From Anaerolineales bacterium (lineage in GTDB: Bacteria; Chloroflexota; Anaerolineae; Anaerolineales; Villigracilaceae), in contig JACMLM010000009.1 of NCBI GenBank assembly GCA_014379595.1, forward strand, positions 1-64,000: DNA of 64,000 nt. The letters are read 5' to 3'. Below, piece after piece: positions 10,491 through 19,230 of the stretch; the stretch's first letter is position 1, and each line of letters opens with the position of its first letter. A program made the position numbers and the translations under genes. Under the pieces are notes generated by a model, which ran no database searches, was not told the origin of the DNA, and saw only the letters and a list, made by a program, of their open reading frames with translations.

Positions 10491-11867
10491 ATGAAAATTA
10501 AACGCTTCAGTTATGTTTTATTAATTATTACAATGCTGGCCTGCAACTTTGTAACCAGCAGATTTACGCCCTCTACTGCAACTCCTCCTCCCCCCACTCT
10601 CACTGCAACAGTTGAACAACTTCAACCCGCGTATATTCCTGAGAGCTGCCAGAATGTCGCCATTGCAACGATTCCCCCAGCCACGGCGCTTGTGCAGCCC
10701 ACTGCAGAACTTCAAGTCAACCCCGAGGTTCCTCAGGATCTTCAGCAAAAAGTTTTTGATGATGCTGTGGATATCATCGAACAAGTTTATGTGTACCCGG
10801 ACTTTAACGGAAACGACTGGCCCGCCATCGTTGCAAAATATCAAGCGAAGATCGATGAAGGGCTGGATACGGAAAGTTTCTACCGCGAAATGTTAGCTAT
10901 GGTTATAGAATTAGGAGATGATCATTCCTATTTTGAGTCACCGCTGGATGTTGCACAATCAGAAGCGGATTTGGCGGGAAACAATGAATTTGTGGGTGTG
11001 GGAATTTACGTCCAGCCTCAATTGGATAAAAATCAAGTTACGGTTATTTCAATCTTTCCTGATTCACCTGCTGAGCATGGCGGATTAAAAGCACACGATA
11101 GTATTCTGGCCATAGATGGTTTGCCGATTGTTGATGACGGTGTAAATTATATTTACCTGGCGCGAGGGCCAGAATGTTCTGCCACTACGTTAACTGTCAA
11201 ATCACCAGGGGAAGAGCCACGTGATGTTCTGCTTGTCCGCCAGCGGATTCAGAGTCCGCTGCTGATCGATGCGCGTCTTGTTCCCACCACAGATGGATCA
11301 CGCATTGGTTATATTTTTATTCCCACTTTTTACGACCAAACAATTCCCGGACAAATAGAAGATGCTTTAAATAATTTCGGTCCGCTGGATGGATTAATCC
11401 TTGATAACCGTTTGAACGGCGGTGGCAGCAGCGATGTGCTTGAACCAATTCTAAGTTTCTTTACATCGGGTAACTTGGGTCAATTTGTAAGCCGCGAGGA
11501 TTCACGTCCTTTGCAAATAGAAGCTGATCCCATTCAAAATTCACAGGATGTACCGCTCATTGTTTTAGTGAGCGAAGAGACCGTGAGCTTTGGTGAAGTC
11601 TTTTCAGGTGCAGTTAAAGATAATGGCCGCGCAAAGATCGTAGGTCAAACCAGCCTCGGTAATGTGGAAGTATTACACGGCTATGACTTTGACGATGACT
11701 CACGAATATGGATTGCTCAAGAGACTTTTGATCCGCCCGTATCTGAGGATAATTGGGAAGAGACTGGTATCGTCCCCGATGTGGAAGCTCATGCAGATTG
11801 GGACACTTTTATCTTTGAAACTGACCCCGCGATAGCGGCTGCATTATCCTTGTTAGGGCACGAATAA
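10491..11867 (+). CDS. S41 family (C-terminal processing) peptidase-like lipoprotein with PDZ domain
   Basis: 458 residues. The second of two ATGs is chosen because GAGG lies 8 nt before it but only 2 nt before the first (10485). Signal peptide with lipobox (MLAC). A short N-terminal helical region is followed by a PDZ domain (about residues 150-250, GVGIYVQP ... DSPAEHGGLKAHDSILAIDG) and a tail-protease domain (DGLILDNRLNGGGSS, VSEETVSFGEVFSGAVKDNGRAKIVGQTS). The nucleophile position in TVSFGE is Ser, but the FGKG motif carrying the catalytic Lys in CtpA-type enzymes reads LGNV. It may use another mechanism or be inactive. Confidence 0.8.
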   Translation: MKIKRFSYVLLIITMLACNFVTSRFTPSTATPPPPTLTATVEQLQPAYIPESCQNVAIATIPPATALVQPTAELQVNPEVPQDLQQKVFDDAVDIIEQVYVYPDFNGNDWPAIVAKYQAKIDEGLDTESFYREMLAMVIELGDDHSYFESPLDVAQSEADLAGNNEFVGVGIYVQPQLDKNQVTVISIFPDSPAEHGGLKAHDSILAIDGLPIVDDGVNYIYLARGPECSATTLTVKSPGEEPRDVLLVRQRIQSPLLIDARLVPTTDGSRIGYIFIPTFYDQTIPGQIEDALNNFGPLDGLILDNRLNGGGSSDVLEPILSFFTSGNLGQFVSREDSRPLQIEADPIQNSQDVPLIVLVSEETVSFGEVFSGAVKDNGRAKIVGQTSLGNVEVLHGYDFDDDSRIWIAQETFDPPVSEDNWEETGIVPDVEAHADWDTFIFETDPAIAAALSLLGHE

Positions 11868-11894
11868 CACCTGACCGAGAGCCTGCCCCTGATA

Positions 11895-13508
11895 CTATTT
11901 ATCTTGTTCCTGTCTTTTAGGAAACCAGCGGAGCAAATCCCCTAGATTCAAAAGACTAAAGAATCCTATTAAGATGATGCCCAAGGTATAGCTAAGCGGT
12001 AAAAACATAAGTACTGAGCCCCGCATATCACCCGGAGGCTTTACCCCATTTACTTGCACAAATCCAATGATACTAAAGAGAATAACCAAGGCTTGAAGAA
12101 GACTAACAAATCCAACGAACAGTGTGGAACCAATTAACCATCCCAGAGATGAGAGTCTGCCTTGTCTTTGGATTAAGGCCCGCCTTGAAAAAAATATAAT
12201 TGTCAGAATAATGGCTGTAAGAATCATATTCAAGATTATGAACAATACCGCATAGTCTAATTCAAGAAATTTCCTGCCAAATTCAACGCACAATGGTATC
12301 CAAATGCTTACTGTGAAAAAGGCTAAAAGAGTAAGGAAGTAATCAATCATTTGGATCACACGCGGATACACCACCTGATTACTAACTGGTACAGAACCAA
12401 TCGATTTCATTAATTTTGCTGGCTCAGGCAAAAGTTTGGCAAGATTCTTTAAATTTCTCAACCCGCGGCGAAAATCTATCCATTGGATGCGTAACAAGTT
12501 CTTATCCTCGATCACAGTATCCTGAACAAGGATAGGAAATACGGCTCGTTCTTCCACATTGATGGAAATTGTATTCTTATAGTGGGAAATGATCGCGAAG
12601 CTGACTTTTGCCTGTTCTACATCTGTAACTTGTGGGTGGCCATAACTCGTCAGGCCATTGATAATTGTGTTGGCATAATTTAAGTCTTCTGGTGCATATT
12701 CTATGAAGAAAGGCACTGCTTCAGGCTGGCGAATATCAGGGTGGTATGGATTCGCAAAACGCGGAGCAGATGAACCGGGCTTTCCCCACACACGCATCCC
12801 TTTAGACGATAGCAGAACCAATAACAAAGGCGCTATGAAAAGACTGGCTATGACGCAGTATTGAATAGGAACATTGGTAAATTCATAAGATCTGAAAAAT
12901 ATCCAGCTCAGCAACAGGATGATAGGGAGTGTGAGTAAAGCGAAGCGTGCCCGATAATAATGAACATCTCGTTTTACGATGTGATACGGAAGAGGAACAA
13001 GGACAGCTGGGATAAAAATTGTCCACCAGGCGGGGATTGAGATTACTAGTACGATCACGCTAATGATCAGAGTCAACCAAACGATGAACGATGTTTTGAA
13101 TCCGCTTTGCGGTGCAAGCGGCTGTTGTTTTGGTAAATTGATCTGTTCGATTAATTGCTTTAGTTTTCGATTGAACGAGCCTCGAAAATCTATCCATTCG
13201 CAGGAATGAAGAGAGGCTGGTAATGGCACAGTTTCAAAAATGAGTAGAATGATGCGTTTCTTTTTTTCGAGTGCACGTTGATACTCCATCTCTACATTTT
13301 TTGAAACAACGGATGCCTTTGAGATGACAAGTAAAACTAAGTCAGCAGTGTCGATACCACTTAGTATCTGGTCAAGCCATGGTCTGCCGGGTACTAAGCT
13401 TTGATAATCGACCCATACAGGAAAGCCTTTGTCTTCCAAAGCATCCAGAAGTGTATCTATAAATGGAACTTCACGGCGGGAGTAACTAATAAAGATGGAT
13501 GGGTTCAT
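11895..13508 (-). CDS. Membrane protein with two TIR-like domains
   Basis: 537 residues from the ATG at 13508 (a TTG two codons upstream is possible). Residues ~3-130 are a TIR_2-type domain (IFISYSRRE, FPVWVDYQSLVPGRPW, ADLVLLVISKASVVSKNVEMEYQRAL, CEWIDFRG). About four membrane helices follow (~145-250). A second, degenerate TIR-like domain spans ~265-370 (AVPFFIEYAPED, KVSFAIISHY, IQWIDFRRG) and lacks the W-D-L-PG-W core. Four more helices end the protein. The repeated WIDFR ending supports an internal duplication. It is last in a run of minus-strand genes and probably senses or acts at the membrane. Confidence 0.75.
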   Translation of the reverse strand: MNPSIFISYSRREVPFIDTLLDALEDKGFPVWVDYQSLVPGRPWLDQILSGIDTADLVLLVISKASVVSKNVEMEYQRALEKKKRIILLIFETVPLPASLHSCEWIDFRGSFNRKLKQLIEQINLPKQQPLAPQSGFKTSFIVWLTLIISVIVLVISIPAWWTIFIPAVLVPLPYHIVKRDVHYYRARFALLTLPIILLLSWIFFRSYEFTNVPIQYCVIASLFIAPLLLVLLSSKGMRVWGKPGSSAPRFANPYHPDIRQPEAVPFFIEYAPEDLNYANTIINGLTSYGHPQVTDVEQAKVSFAIISHYKNTISINVEERAVFPILVQDTVIEDKNLLRIQWIDFRRGLRNLKNLAKLLPEPAKLMKSIGSVPVSNQVVYPRVIQMIDYFLTLLAFFTVSIWIPLCVEFGRKFLELDYAVLFIILNMILTAIILTIIFFSRRALIQRQGRLSSLGWLIGSTLFVGFVSLLQALVILFSIIGFVQVNGVKPPGDMRGSVLMFLPLSYTLGIILIGFFSLLNLGDLLRWFPKRQEQDK

Positions 13509-13548
13509 GAGCAAAAGCGCCTATAAATGATGAAGATTTTTTATCAGG

Positions 13549-14115
13549 TTATTGAACGTTGCCCACCAGACCCAATTCAGGTGCGATCTTTCGCATGGCG
13601 GTGATCACGTTGCCTACATGTTCCCAAATTTCAACACCAAAGACTTGAGCAGAATGTTCCATTTCAGTTCGGTCTGTGCCTGCGGCGAAGGCTTTATCTT
13701 TCCACTTCTTTTTTACAGACGAAGCTTCCAGGTCATATAAAGAGCGTGATGGGCGTACCAATGCAACAGCTGTGATGAGACCCGTCACTTCATCACATGC
13801 AGCGATTGCTTTTCTTCGCAGGGTATCACGTGGTACACCCGTATGATCTGCATGAGCCAGAATATCTTGAATAACTTCCTCGCTTACACCGCGCTCGCGC
13901 AAAATAGCTGAACCTGCTTGAGGGTGCTGTTCCAAAGTGGGGTGTATCTCCCAATCAAAATCATGAAGCAAACCTATCAATCCCCATGTTTCCACATCTT
14001 CACCATATTTTTCCGCATAGAAGCGCATGGCAGCTTCTACAGATAACATGTGACGTACAAGGCCTTCATTTTTTACAAATTCACGCACGAGATTAAGAGC
14101 TTCATCACGGGTCAT
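13549..14115 (-). CDS. HD-domain phosphohydrolase-like protein
   Basis: 188 residues, starting at ATG 14115 because GGAGAAT lies just upstream; upstream in-frame ATGs fall in or near a repeat. HD-superfamily signatures: RHMLSVEAAMRFYAEKYG, GLLHDFDWEIHP (the HD pair), HPQAGSAIL and a later HADHTG, with a further acidic residue in ACDEVTG. These residues usually bind one or two metals and hydrolyse phosphomonoesters or phosphodiesters, often of nucleotides. Similar genes are annotated as HDIG-domain hydrolases. Substrate unknown. Confidence 0.75.
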   Translation of the reverse strand: MTRDEALNLVREFVKNEGLVRHMLSVEAAMRFYAEKYGEDVETWGLIGLLHDFDWEIHPTLEQHPQAGSAILRERGVSEEVIQDILAHADHTGVPRDTLRRKAIAACDEVTGLITAVALVRPSRSLYDLEASSVKKKWKDKAFAAGTDRTEMEHSAQVFGVEIWEHVGNVITAMRKIAPELGLVGNVQ

Positions 14116-14129
14116 TAGATTCTCCATTT

Positions 14130-14196
14130 GTAGGGCGGGTTTGAAACCCGCCAAGCTTGTAATTTCAAGAGATGTCAGGCTTGTAGCCTGACCTAC
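14130..14196. repeat. REP-like pair of intergenic hairpins
   Basis: Two adjacent 7-bp hairpins: GGCGGGT/ACCCGCC (14134-14152, loop TTGAA) and GTCAGGC/GCCTGAC (14174-14192, loop TTGTA). The form is the same as the three-hairpin cluster at 42989-43055: a GC-rich arm, a five-base loop and the reverse arm. They lie between the SanA-like and HD genes. Confidence 0.6.
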
Positions 14197-14203
14197 TTTT
14201 CAA

Positions 14204-14851
14204 TTAATAAATAGGTTCAGGTTCTCCAAGAACAGGCAGAGGTTTTATAAACATCACATCCCATACGGCCTGAAAGTTGGCAAATAATTCACGTGTATTC
14301 CAATACAAGCGCGAAACTTTCCGAAAATAAGTATTATCTGCTTCCACACCTGTAGACTCAACACCCAGCCAATTGCATAAGAACAAAGAACGAGGCAAGT
14401 GAAAACTTTGTGTGACGAGAATTGCAGAGTCTAGTTGAAAAATCGATTTGGCGCGATAGCATGAATCATAAGTACGGCGACCTGCATAATCCAAAACAAT
14501 ATCTTCGTCAGGAATACCAAAACCAAGTGCATATTGACGCATGGCTTCGGGTTCGTTGTACTCCACAAAGCTATTATCACCGCTCATCAATAGTTTGTCC
14601 ACTTTGCCTTGTTGATATAGCTGCACAGCGGTTTCCACGCGGTCACGCAAGACAGGGCCGGCAGAACCATCGCGCAATAAACCTGCACCGAACACAATCG
14701 CTACTCGTTCAGCTGGAACATTGTCCACTGTGAATGTGCGTGGTGATGCATAGATCAGAACAATAAATTTCGGAATGAATACTCCGAGCAGGGCAAATAG
14801 AAAAAGTAGAAGAGTGAAGCGAAAGAGAAATTTTATTATTTTTTTAAACAT
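14204..14851 (-). CDS. SanA/YdcF-like DUF218 membrane-anchored protein
   Basis: 215 residues from the ATG at 14851. One N-terminal transmembrane helix (about 5-35) precedes a DUF218 domain with the family pattern: VAIVFGAGLLRDGS, LRDRVETAVQLYQQGKVDKLLMSGDN, YNEPEAMRQYALGFGIPDEDIVLDYAGRRTYDSCYRA, and ILVTQSFHLPRSLFLCNWLG. This matches the SanA branch, linked in enterobacteria to cell-envelope barrier function and vancomycin resistance at high temperature. The reaction is not established. It begins 22 nt after the PhnD-like gene and is probably cotranscribed. Confidence 0.85.
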   Translation of the reverse strand: MFKKIIKFLFRFTLLLFLFALLGVFIPKFIVLIYASPRTFTVDNVPAERVAIVFGAGLLRDGSAGPVLRDRVETAVQLYQQGKVDKLLMSGDNSFVEYNEPEAMRQYALGFGIPDEDIVLDYAGRRTYDSCYRAKSIFQLDSAILVTQSFHLPRSLFLCNWLGVESTGVEADNTYFRKVSRLYWNTRELFANFQAVWDVMFIKPLPVLGEPEPIY

Positions 14852-14873
14852 GGAAAATAATTGTACAATAAAT

Positions 14874-15881
14874 CTATTCAAGCAAATCTGCCAACTCCAA
14901 CCCTGAAGCATTCACATACGTAGCGAAATCTGCATACATTACATCTTCCACAATTTGCAATTCGTCGATGCCATATACCGTTTGAATGGCGGCTTTGCTT
15001 TCGGGTGTGAGCATCATGTCAATAAATGCACGTTGTATCACGCGGCGCATTTCAATCGGCAATGAATTCGCGAGCGAAATATTTTCATAAGGAATAACAT
15101 TCGGCACACGCCAGATGACAATGACCTTGTCCATCACGTCCGCATAATCAGACTCGAGTGCAGGCAATTGACGCGCATCAACAAATGTCGCACCGAAATC
15201 GCAGATGTCATCTACGTAGACAGCACGTACTACACTTGGCTGGCCTTCAATAAATGCACCGCTTCTCGTTTGGACCTCAGCCTGATTCAGCAATCCGAGC
15301 GGCACAACGTACCCTGATGCCGATGCTGCATCACTCCAACACGGCTTTTCATCCTGGAATTGTTTCAGCGCCACAATGGCTTCGGCTGTGTTTTCGTTAC
15401 GCGTGGCATCGTAATAAGAAGTGAATCCGCTGTCACGATTGGCGATGAATTGCGCACCATAAAAAAGCTGACCATCCCTCATGCTTGCTAACACTGCTGT
15501 GACCGAGTCGCTTTTTCGGGCGAGTAAATATGCGAACGGCGAAAGGGATGCAATATGAGCATTACCTTTATTTAGAGCATCTACAAGGTTATTCTCAGAA
15601 GCAGGTGCAACAGTCACAACTGTGTAACCTGTCCGTGATTCGATAAAGGCGGCAATTACTTCTCCTGCGGCCACCATTTCAGGGTCTGGGCGGGAGGAAA
15701 CGCCCAAGGCGAGGATCAGTGGATTCTCTTCTGTACCAAGCTCGGGCGGGGCCAGAGGCGTTGGCACGAGTGTAGGCGTCTCTGTGGCAGTTGGAACAGG
15801 CGTGGGAGTCCCCAAAGTCAATTGAAAAGGGAATGAACACGCTAAAATGGTAATTGAGAGGGTTAATAAGAGTTTTTTCAT
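14874..15881 (-). CDS. PhnD-type substrate-binding lipoprotein
   Basis: 335 residues, ATG 15881 (a GTG two codons upstream is possible). Signal peptide with a LACS lipobox and a Thr/Pro linker. The rest matches the phosphate/phosphonate ABC-transporter binding family (PF12974): LILALGVSSRPDPEM, GEVIAAFIESRTGYTV, LVDALNKGNAHIASLSPFAYLLA, GYVVPLGLL, and VIWRVPNVIPYENISLA. Ligand unknown: possibly phosphonate, phosphite or thiamine-like. No ABC permease or ATPase gene is adjacent, so the partner transporter is elsewhere or it works as a sensor. Confidence 0.8.
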   Translation of the reverse strand: MKKLLLTLSITILACSFPFQLTLGTPTPVPTATETPTLVPTPLAPPELGTEENPLILALGVSSRPDPEMVAAGEVIAAFIESRTGYTVVTVAPASENNLVDALNKGNAHIASLSPFAYLLARKSDSVTAVLASMRDGQLFYGAQFIANRDSGFTSYYDATRNENTAEAIVALKQFQDEKPCWSDAASASGYVVPLGLLNQAEVQTRSGAFIEGQPSVVRAVYVDDICDFGATFVDARQLPALESDYADVMDKVIVIWRVPNVIPYENISLANSLPIEMRRVIQRAFIDMMLTPESKAAIQTVYGIDELQIVEDVMYADFATYVNASGLELADLLE

Positions 15882-16033
15882 TTGCACTTTTGTTTGCGCA
15901 CAATCATACTGATGTTGCTATAATAAGACAAGTTACAGAGTATCGCATAATTTACAAAACCACAGTCAAATTTACTCGTAACTTTTGCTAACAAGTGTGG
16001 CAAATTGTAAGGCAAGCGTTAGAAAGGAATATC

Positions 16034-16705
16034 ATGAAAAATACTTTTAGCACTATTATGTCCATCCTGATCCTGGTCGTGTTGGCGGCCGGTGTCTATT
16101 TTATCGTACAGACCGTGCGCGAGAGTGCGGCCGCTGCGACAGCTCCATTTCAGGGGCTAAACCAGGCGAATGACGCGCTGCAAACTCAGGTCTCGCAGTT
16201 GATGAATCCCACACCTACCATTATCCCAGACCCGGTAACGTATATCAATGAGATCCGTGCATTGGCACGGCTTGAGACTATTCAATACAGCATTGAAAAG
16301 GTGATCACTGCCGAAGTGGGCCAGGGGACATTTGGGTTTGCATTTGGCGACAAAATGTTATTTGTGGCGCACGGGATCGTGATCGCAGGCATTGATATGG
16401 AGAAACTGCAGCCCGGCGATATGCGTTTGGAAAACGGTGTTCTATTTGTAAATTTACCTCCCACCGAGATTTTTATTGCCACACTGGATAATGAAAAATC
16501 CTATGTCTATGAGCGTGATACTGGCTTGTTAACCAAAGGCAGTATAGACCTTGAAACACTTGCCCGCCAGGCTGCAGAAGATGAGATTCGCAAGGCTGCC
16601 TTGGAAGATGGGATACTGACTCAGGGCCAGACGAATGGAGAGGCATACTTGCTTAAGTTCTTCACCGCTCTTGGATATAAGAGCATCATATTTGATGATC
16701 AGTAG
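16034..16705 (+). CDS. DUF4230 family protein
   Basis: 223 residues; ATG 16034 follows AGAAAGGAATATC. One N-terminal signal-anchor helix (about 8-28), then a DUF4230-like region: RALARLETIQYSIEKVITAEVG, MLFVAHGIVIAGIDMEKL, LENGVLFVNLPPTEIFIATLDNEKSYVYERDTGLL and a C-terminal helix ending in LKFFTALGYKSIIFDDQ. The family is widespread in Chloroflexota and Firmicutes, membrane anchored, and of unknown role. It is a single gene with its own terminator. Confidence 0.75.
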   Translation: MKNTFSTIMSILILVVLAAGVYFIVQTVRESAAAATAPFQGLNQANDALQTQVSQLMNPTPTIIPDPVTYINEIRALARLETIQYSIEKVITAEVGQGTFGFAFGDKMLFVAHGIVIAGIDMEKLQPGDMRLENGVLFVNLPPTEIFIATLDNEKSYVYERDTGLLTKGSIDLETLARQAAEDEIRKAALEDGILTQGQTNGEAYLLKFFTALGYKSIIFDDQ

Positions 16706-16720
16706 AATCCCTGCCATGTA

Positions 16721-16760
16721 AAAATACCCAGGCTGAATTAATTATCAGCCTGGGTATTTT
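16721..16760. terminator. Bidirectional terminator
   Basis: A perfect 16-bp stem (16721-16736 with 16745-16760) with an 8-nt AT loop and flanking A/T runs. It separates the convergent DUF4230 and SH3-lipoprotein genes. Confidence 0.9.
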
Positions 16761-16775
16761 TGTTTAATTAAAAAT

Positions 16776-17474
16776 TTACGGTGTGCAGCTTACTGGAAAG
16801 TTAACCTGCTCAACCAATTCATTAGGGGTAAGGATATGCAGCTTCACCCAATACTCATTTGGGCCGCTCACTTGGTAGAACTCATTGATAACCTGCGTGC
16901 CTGCTTCTTCAAAAACCAAATTGCCATCCCCTGATGAAACGCCCGTGCTGGCTTCCCATCTCCAGGTAAGTAAAGTTGGACCGTCAGTAGTGATCTCTGC
17001 TTCAAAGAAAACAGTCTGTGGAAATTGATCGCAGTTCACAAGAATACGATTCGGTTCCACCCGCAAGCTGACATCTGTTACCGTTGCGAATGGCAGTTGT
17101 GCCAATGGTAGTTCGCTCGTTGCTCCTTGCGTTTCAGTCACATCGGCAGAAACCCAACAGAAGCCGCCCGGGTTACCGGGATCGCGAATATACCACCACG
17201 TGGAAGCGTCATTTCTACCCACTACTTGCGCAGACTCTCCCTGACTTAGTTCATTCACTGCTACATAACTTGTTCCAGGTCCTACTCTGCAATTAATAAG
17301 TTCATCCTTTACTTGCATGGTAACTTCTACGGGAGTCGCCGTAGGAGTCAATGTGGGTATTTCTGTGGGACTTAATGTAGGAGTACTGGTTGATGTAGGT
17401 GTAACTTCTGGCGCTGTGATAGTACACGATATGAATAAGGTGGAAAGAAGCCCGATAACTAGAAGATGTTTCAT
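16776..17474 (-). CDS. Lipoprotein with SH3 module and Ig-like domain
   Basis: 232 residues from ATG 17474, with a strong AGGAGG ribosome binding site. Signal peptide with lipobox FISC. A Thr/Pro linker leads to an SH3-like module (NCRVGPGTSYVAVNELSQG ... WWYIRDPGNPGGFCWV, about 70-125). A beta-sandwich domain follows (about 140-232) that begins with FATVTDVSLRVEP. The same order of modules, including a conserved V-A-TVTD start of the last domain, appears in 49877-50638, so the two are paralogues. Extracytoplasmic, probably wall- or matrix-binding. Confidence 0.75.
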   Translation of the reverse strand: MKHLLVIGLLSTLFISCTITAPEVTPTSTSTPTLSPTEIPTLTPTATPVEVTMQVKDELINCRVGPGTSYVAVNELSQGESAQVVGRNDASTWWYIRDPGNPGGFCWVSADVTETQGATSELPLAQLPFATVTDVSLRVEPNRILVNCDQFPQTVFFEAEITTDGPTLLTWRWEASTGVSSGDGNLVFEEAGTQVINEFYQVSGPNEYWVKLHILTPNELVEQVNFPVSCTP

Positions 17475-17522
17475 TTTTCCTCCTTGGAAACATAAGGCGA
17501 CCAAACCGGTCGCCTTGTTTGT

Positions 17523-17915
17523 CTACTTTACTGTAACAGTGAAAGTTACTTTTTGTTGCGGCTCCACAGGTTCATTTGAGGGTGGATAGTACAAAAGGGT
17601 GATATGGGTTTCACCAGCCTGTAGAGCTTTGAATATCCATGCATCCCGTCCACCGCTACCGGGAGCTGAAAGTCCACCGGCATTGTAACCTTTTGAAACG
17701 AATTGAACGATACTTTCATCCATGTCCTCGCCAAGCTCCCAGTGATAGCCAGTGCTGGGGTTTGAATCCAGAACGATCTTAAATTCACCGCCTACAATAG
17801 CCTCTATATTTTTTGCAGGGTCAGAGACCACAAGATCTTCAGGTTGAGGCTCAACTTTGCTGCTACAAGCGGTTAAAAGAATCGCAGTTAATATAAATAG
17901 AAATAATTTTTTCAT
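17523..17915 (-). CDS. Chagasin-like (I42) cysteine protease inhibitor lipoprotein
   Basis: 130 residues. Signal peptide with LTAC lipobox. Three loops of the chagasin family are visible: NPSTGYHWEL (the NPTTGY loop, about residues 53-62), the glycine-rich SAPGSGGRDAWIF loop (about 83-95) and the YYPP loop (about 108-111). In chagasin these loops wedge into the active site of papain-like (C1) proteases. The target here is unknown; the only cysteine protease in this window is of the clostripain clan, which I42 proteins are not known to inhibit. Lies 48 nt upstream of the SH3 lipoprotein gene and may be cotranscribed with it. Confidence 0.85.
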   Translation of the reverse strand: MKKLFLFILTAILLTACSSKVEPQPEDLVVSDPAKNIEAIVGGEFKIVLDSNPSTGYHWELGEDMDESIVQFVSKGYNAGGLSAPGSGGRDAWIFKALQAGETHITLLYYPPSNEPVEPQQKVTFTVTVK

Positions 17916-18031
17916 AAACGCCTCTATATGGATTATAAATCTTTCGTGAGTATAAAATGCACGAATTCCAGCAATATTCTTGTGATATAATAATTAGAAC
18001 ATATATTCTTCTTTTAGTACAGGAGATTCCC

Positions 18032-19192
18032 ATGAGCAAAAAAGTAAAAGTACTTGTTGGAACAAGCAAGGGCGGTTTTATTTTCACCAGCGATGCAAAA
18101 CGTAAAAAATGGCAACAAAGTGATATTCATTTTAAGAGTTGGAATATGATGCACATGCAATTGGATCCGCGTGATAACCGCCTGCATGCAGCGGTCAGTC
18201 ATAATGTTTATGGACCAACTACCCATTATTCAGATGATTTTGGAAAGACGTGGATCCAAGCCAAACAAGTGCCAACTTTGTCACGCGCCTCAAACTCAGG
18301 GAGGCCTCCCGGCACAGTCGATGAAGCATTTAATACCGAATCAGGAGTAGATATAAAAGACATTCCTGAGAAAATGATCAAGGTTTGGCATATCAAGCCG
18401 GGACGAGAAAATGAGATAGGTGTTTTATATGCAGGCGCGCAACCAGCTTCTTTATTTATGTCCACAGATCGCGGTGAGACCTGGCAAATCAATGAAGGCT
18501 GGTATGACCATCCACATCGTGGAACTTTGTTTCCCGGAAATGGTGGGCTGTGTTTGCACACGATTCTTTTAGACCCAACCAATATCAATAGAATGTATAT
18601 TGCGATTTCCACAGGTGGATGTTATCGAACAGATGATGGCGGGGAAACATGGAAACCATTCAACAAAAATGTGCGAGCCGATTTTTCTCCCGATAAATTT
18701 CCTGAATATGGTCAATGTGTGCATAAGATGACCATGCACCCGGCGAATCCAAATATTTTATTTCAACAAAATCATTGCGGTGTATATCGCAGTGATAACA
18801 ATGCAGAAGATTGGATTGATATTGGTGATGGAAAATTGCCTTCACGCTTTGGTTTTCCAATTGCAGTTCACCCCACCGACCCAAACACAATTTATGTGGT
18901 GCTTGAAGAAAGCGATGAATACCACATGAGTATTGATGGCGAGTTGGCTGTGTGGCGCAGCAAGAATGCTGGTGAATCCTGGGAGAAAATAACCAAAGGT
19001 TTGCCAGAACGCGCTCATGTGGATGTTTTACGCGAGGCGATGTCTACAGATACTTTTGAAGATGCGGGTATTTATTTTGGTACGAATACAGGTCAGTTGT
19101 TTTATTCACGAAACTCTGGTGACAGCTGGGAACTTTTAGCAGATTTCCTGCCGCCGATTCAATCAGTGGAAGTGGCAGTGATTGAAGAGTAA
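18032..19192 (+). CDS. BNR/Asp-box repeat beta-propeller protein (sialidase-like fold)
   Basis: 386 residues; ATG 18032 with an AGGAG site. No signal peptide, so probably cytoplasmic. At least five Asp-box type repeats are visible (YSDDFGKTW, STDRGETW, RTDDGGETW, RSDNNAEDW, RSKNAGESW, SRNSGDSW), each a turn of a beta-propeller. The WHIKPGRENEIGVLYAGAQPASLF segment is typical of a conserved 'exo-alpha-sialidase-like' family found in many phyla. There is no clear sialidase Arg triad, so catalysis is not claimed. Monocistronic. Confidence 0.75.
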   Translation: MSKKVKVLVGTSKGGFIFTSDAKRKKWQQSDIHFKSWNMMHMQLDPRDNRLHAAVSHNVYGPTTHYSDDFGKTWIQAKQVPTLSRASNSGRPPGTVDEAFNTESGVDIKDIPEKMIKVWHIKPGRENEIGVLYAGAQPASLFMSTDRGETWQINEGWYDHPHRGTLFPGNGGLCLHTILLDPTNINRMYIAISTGGCYRTDDGGETWKPFNKNVRADFSPDKFPEYGQCVHKMTMHPANPNILFQQNHCGVYRSDNNAEDWIDIGDGKLPSRFGFPIAVHPTDPNTIYVVLEESDEYHMSIDGELAVWRSKNAGESWEKITKGLPERAHVDVLREAMSTDTFEDAGIYFGTNTGQLFYSRNSGDSWELLADFLPPIQSVEVAVIEE

Positions 19193-19193
19193 A

Positions 19194-19230
19194 TAAAAAA
19201 AGATGGAGAACCATTCTCCATCTTTTTTTA
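19194..19230. terminator. Bidirectional terminator
   Basis: An AAAAAAGATGGAGA / TCTCCATCTTTTTT stem around CCAT (about 19196-19228), between the convergent BNR and GT2 genes. Both outer arms are A or T runs. Confidence 0.85.
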
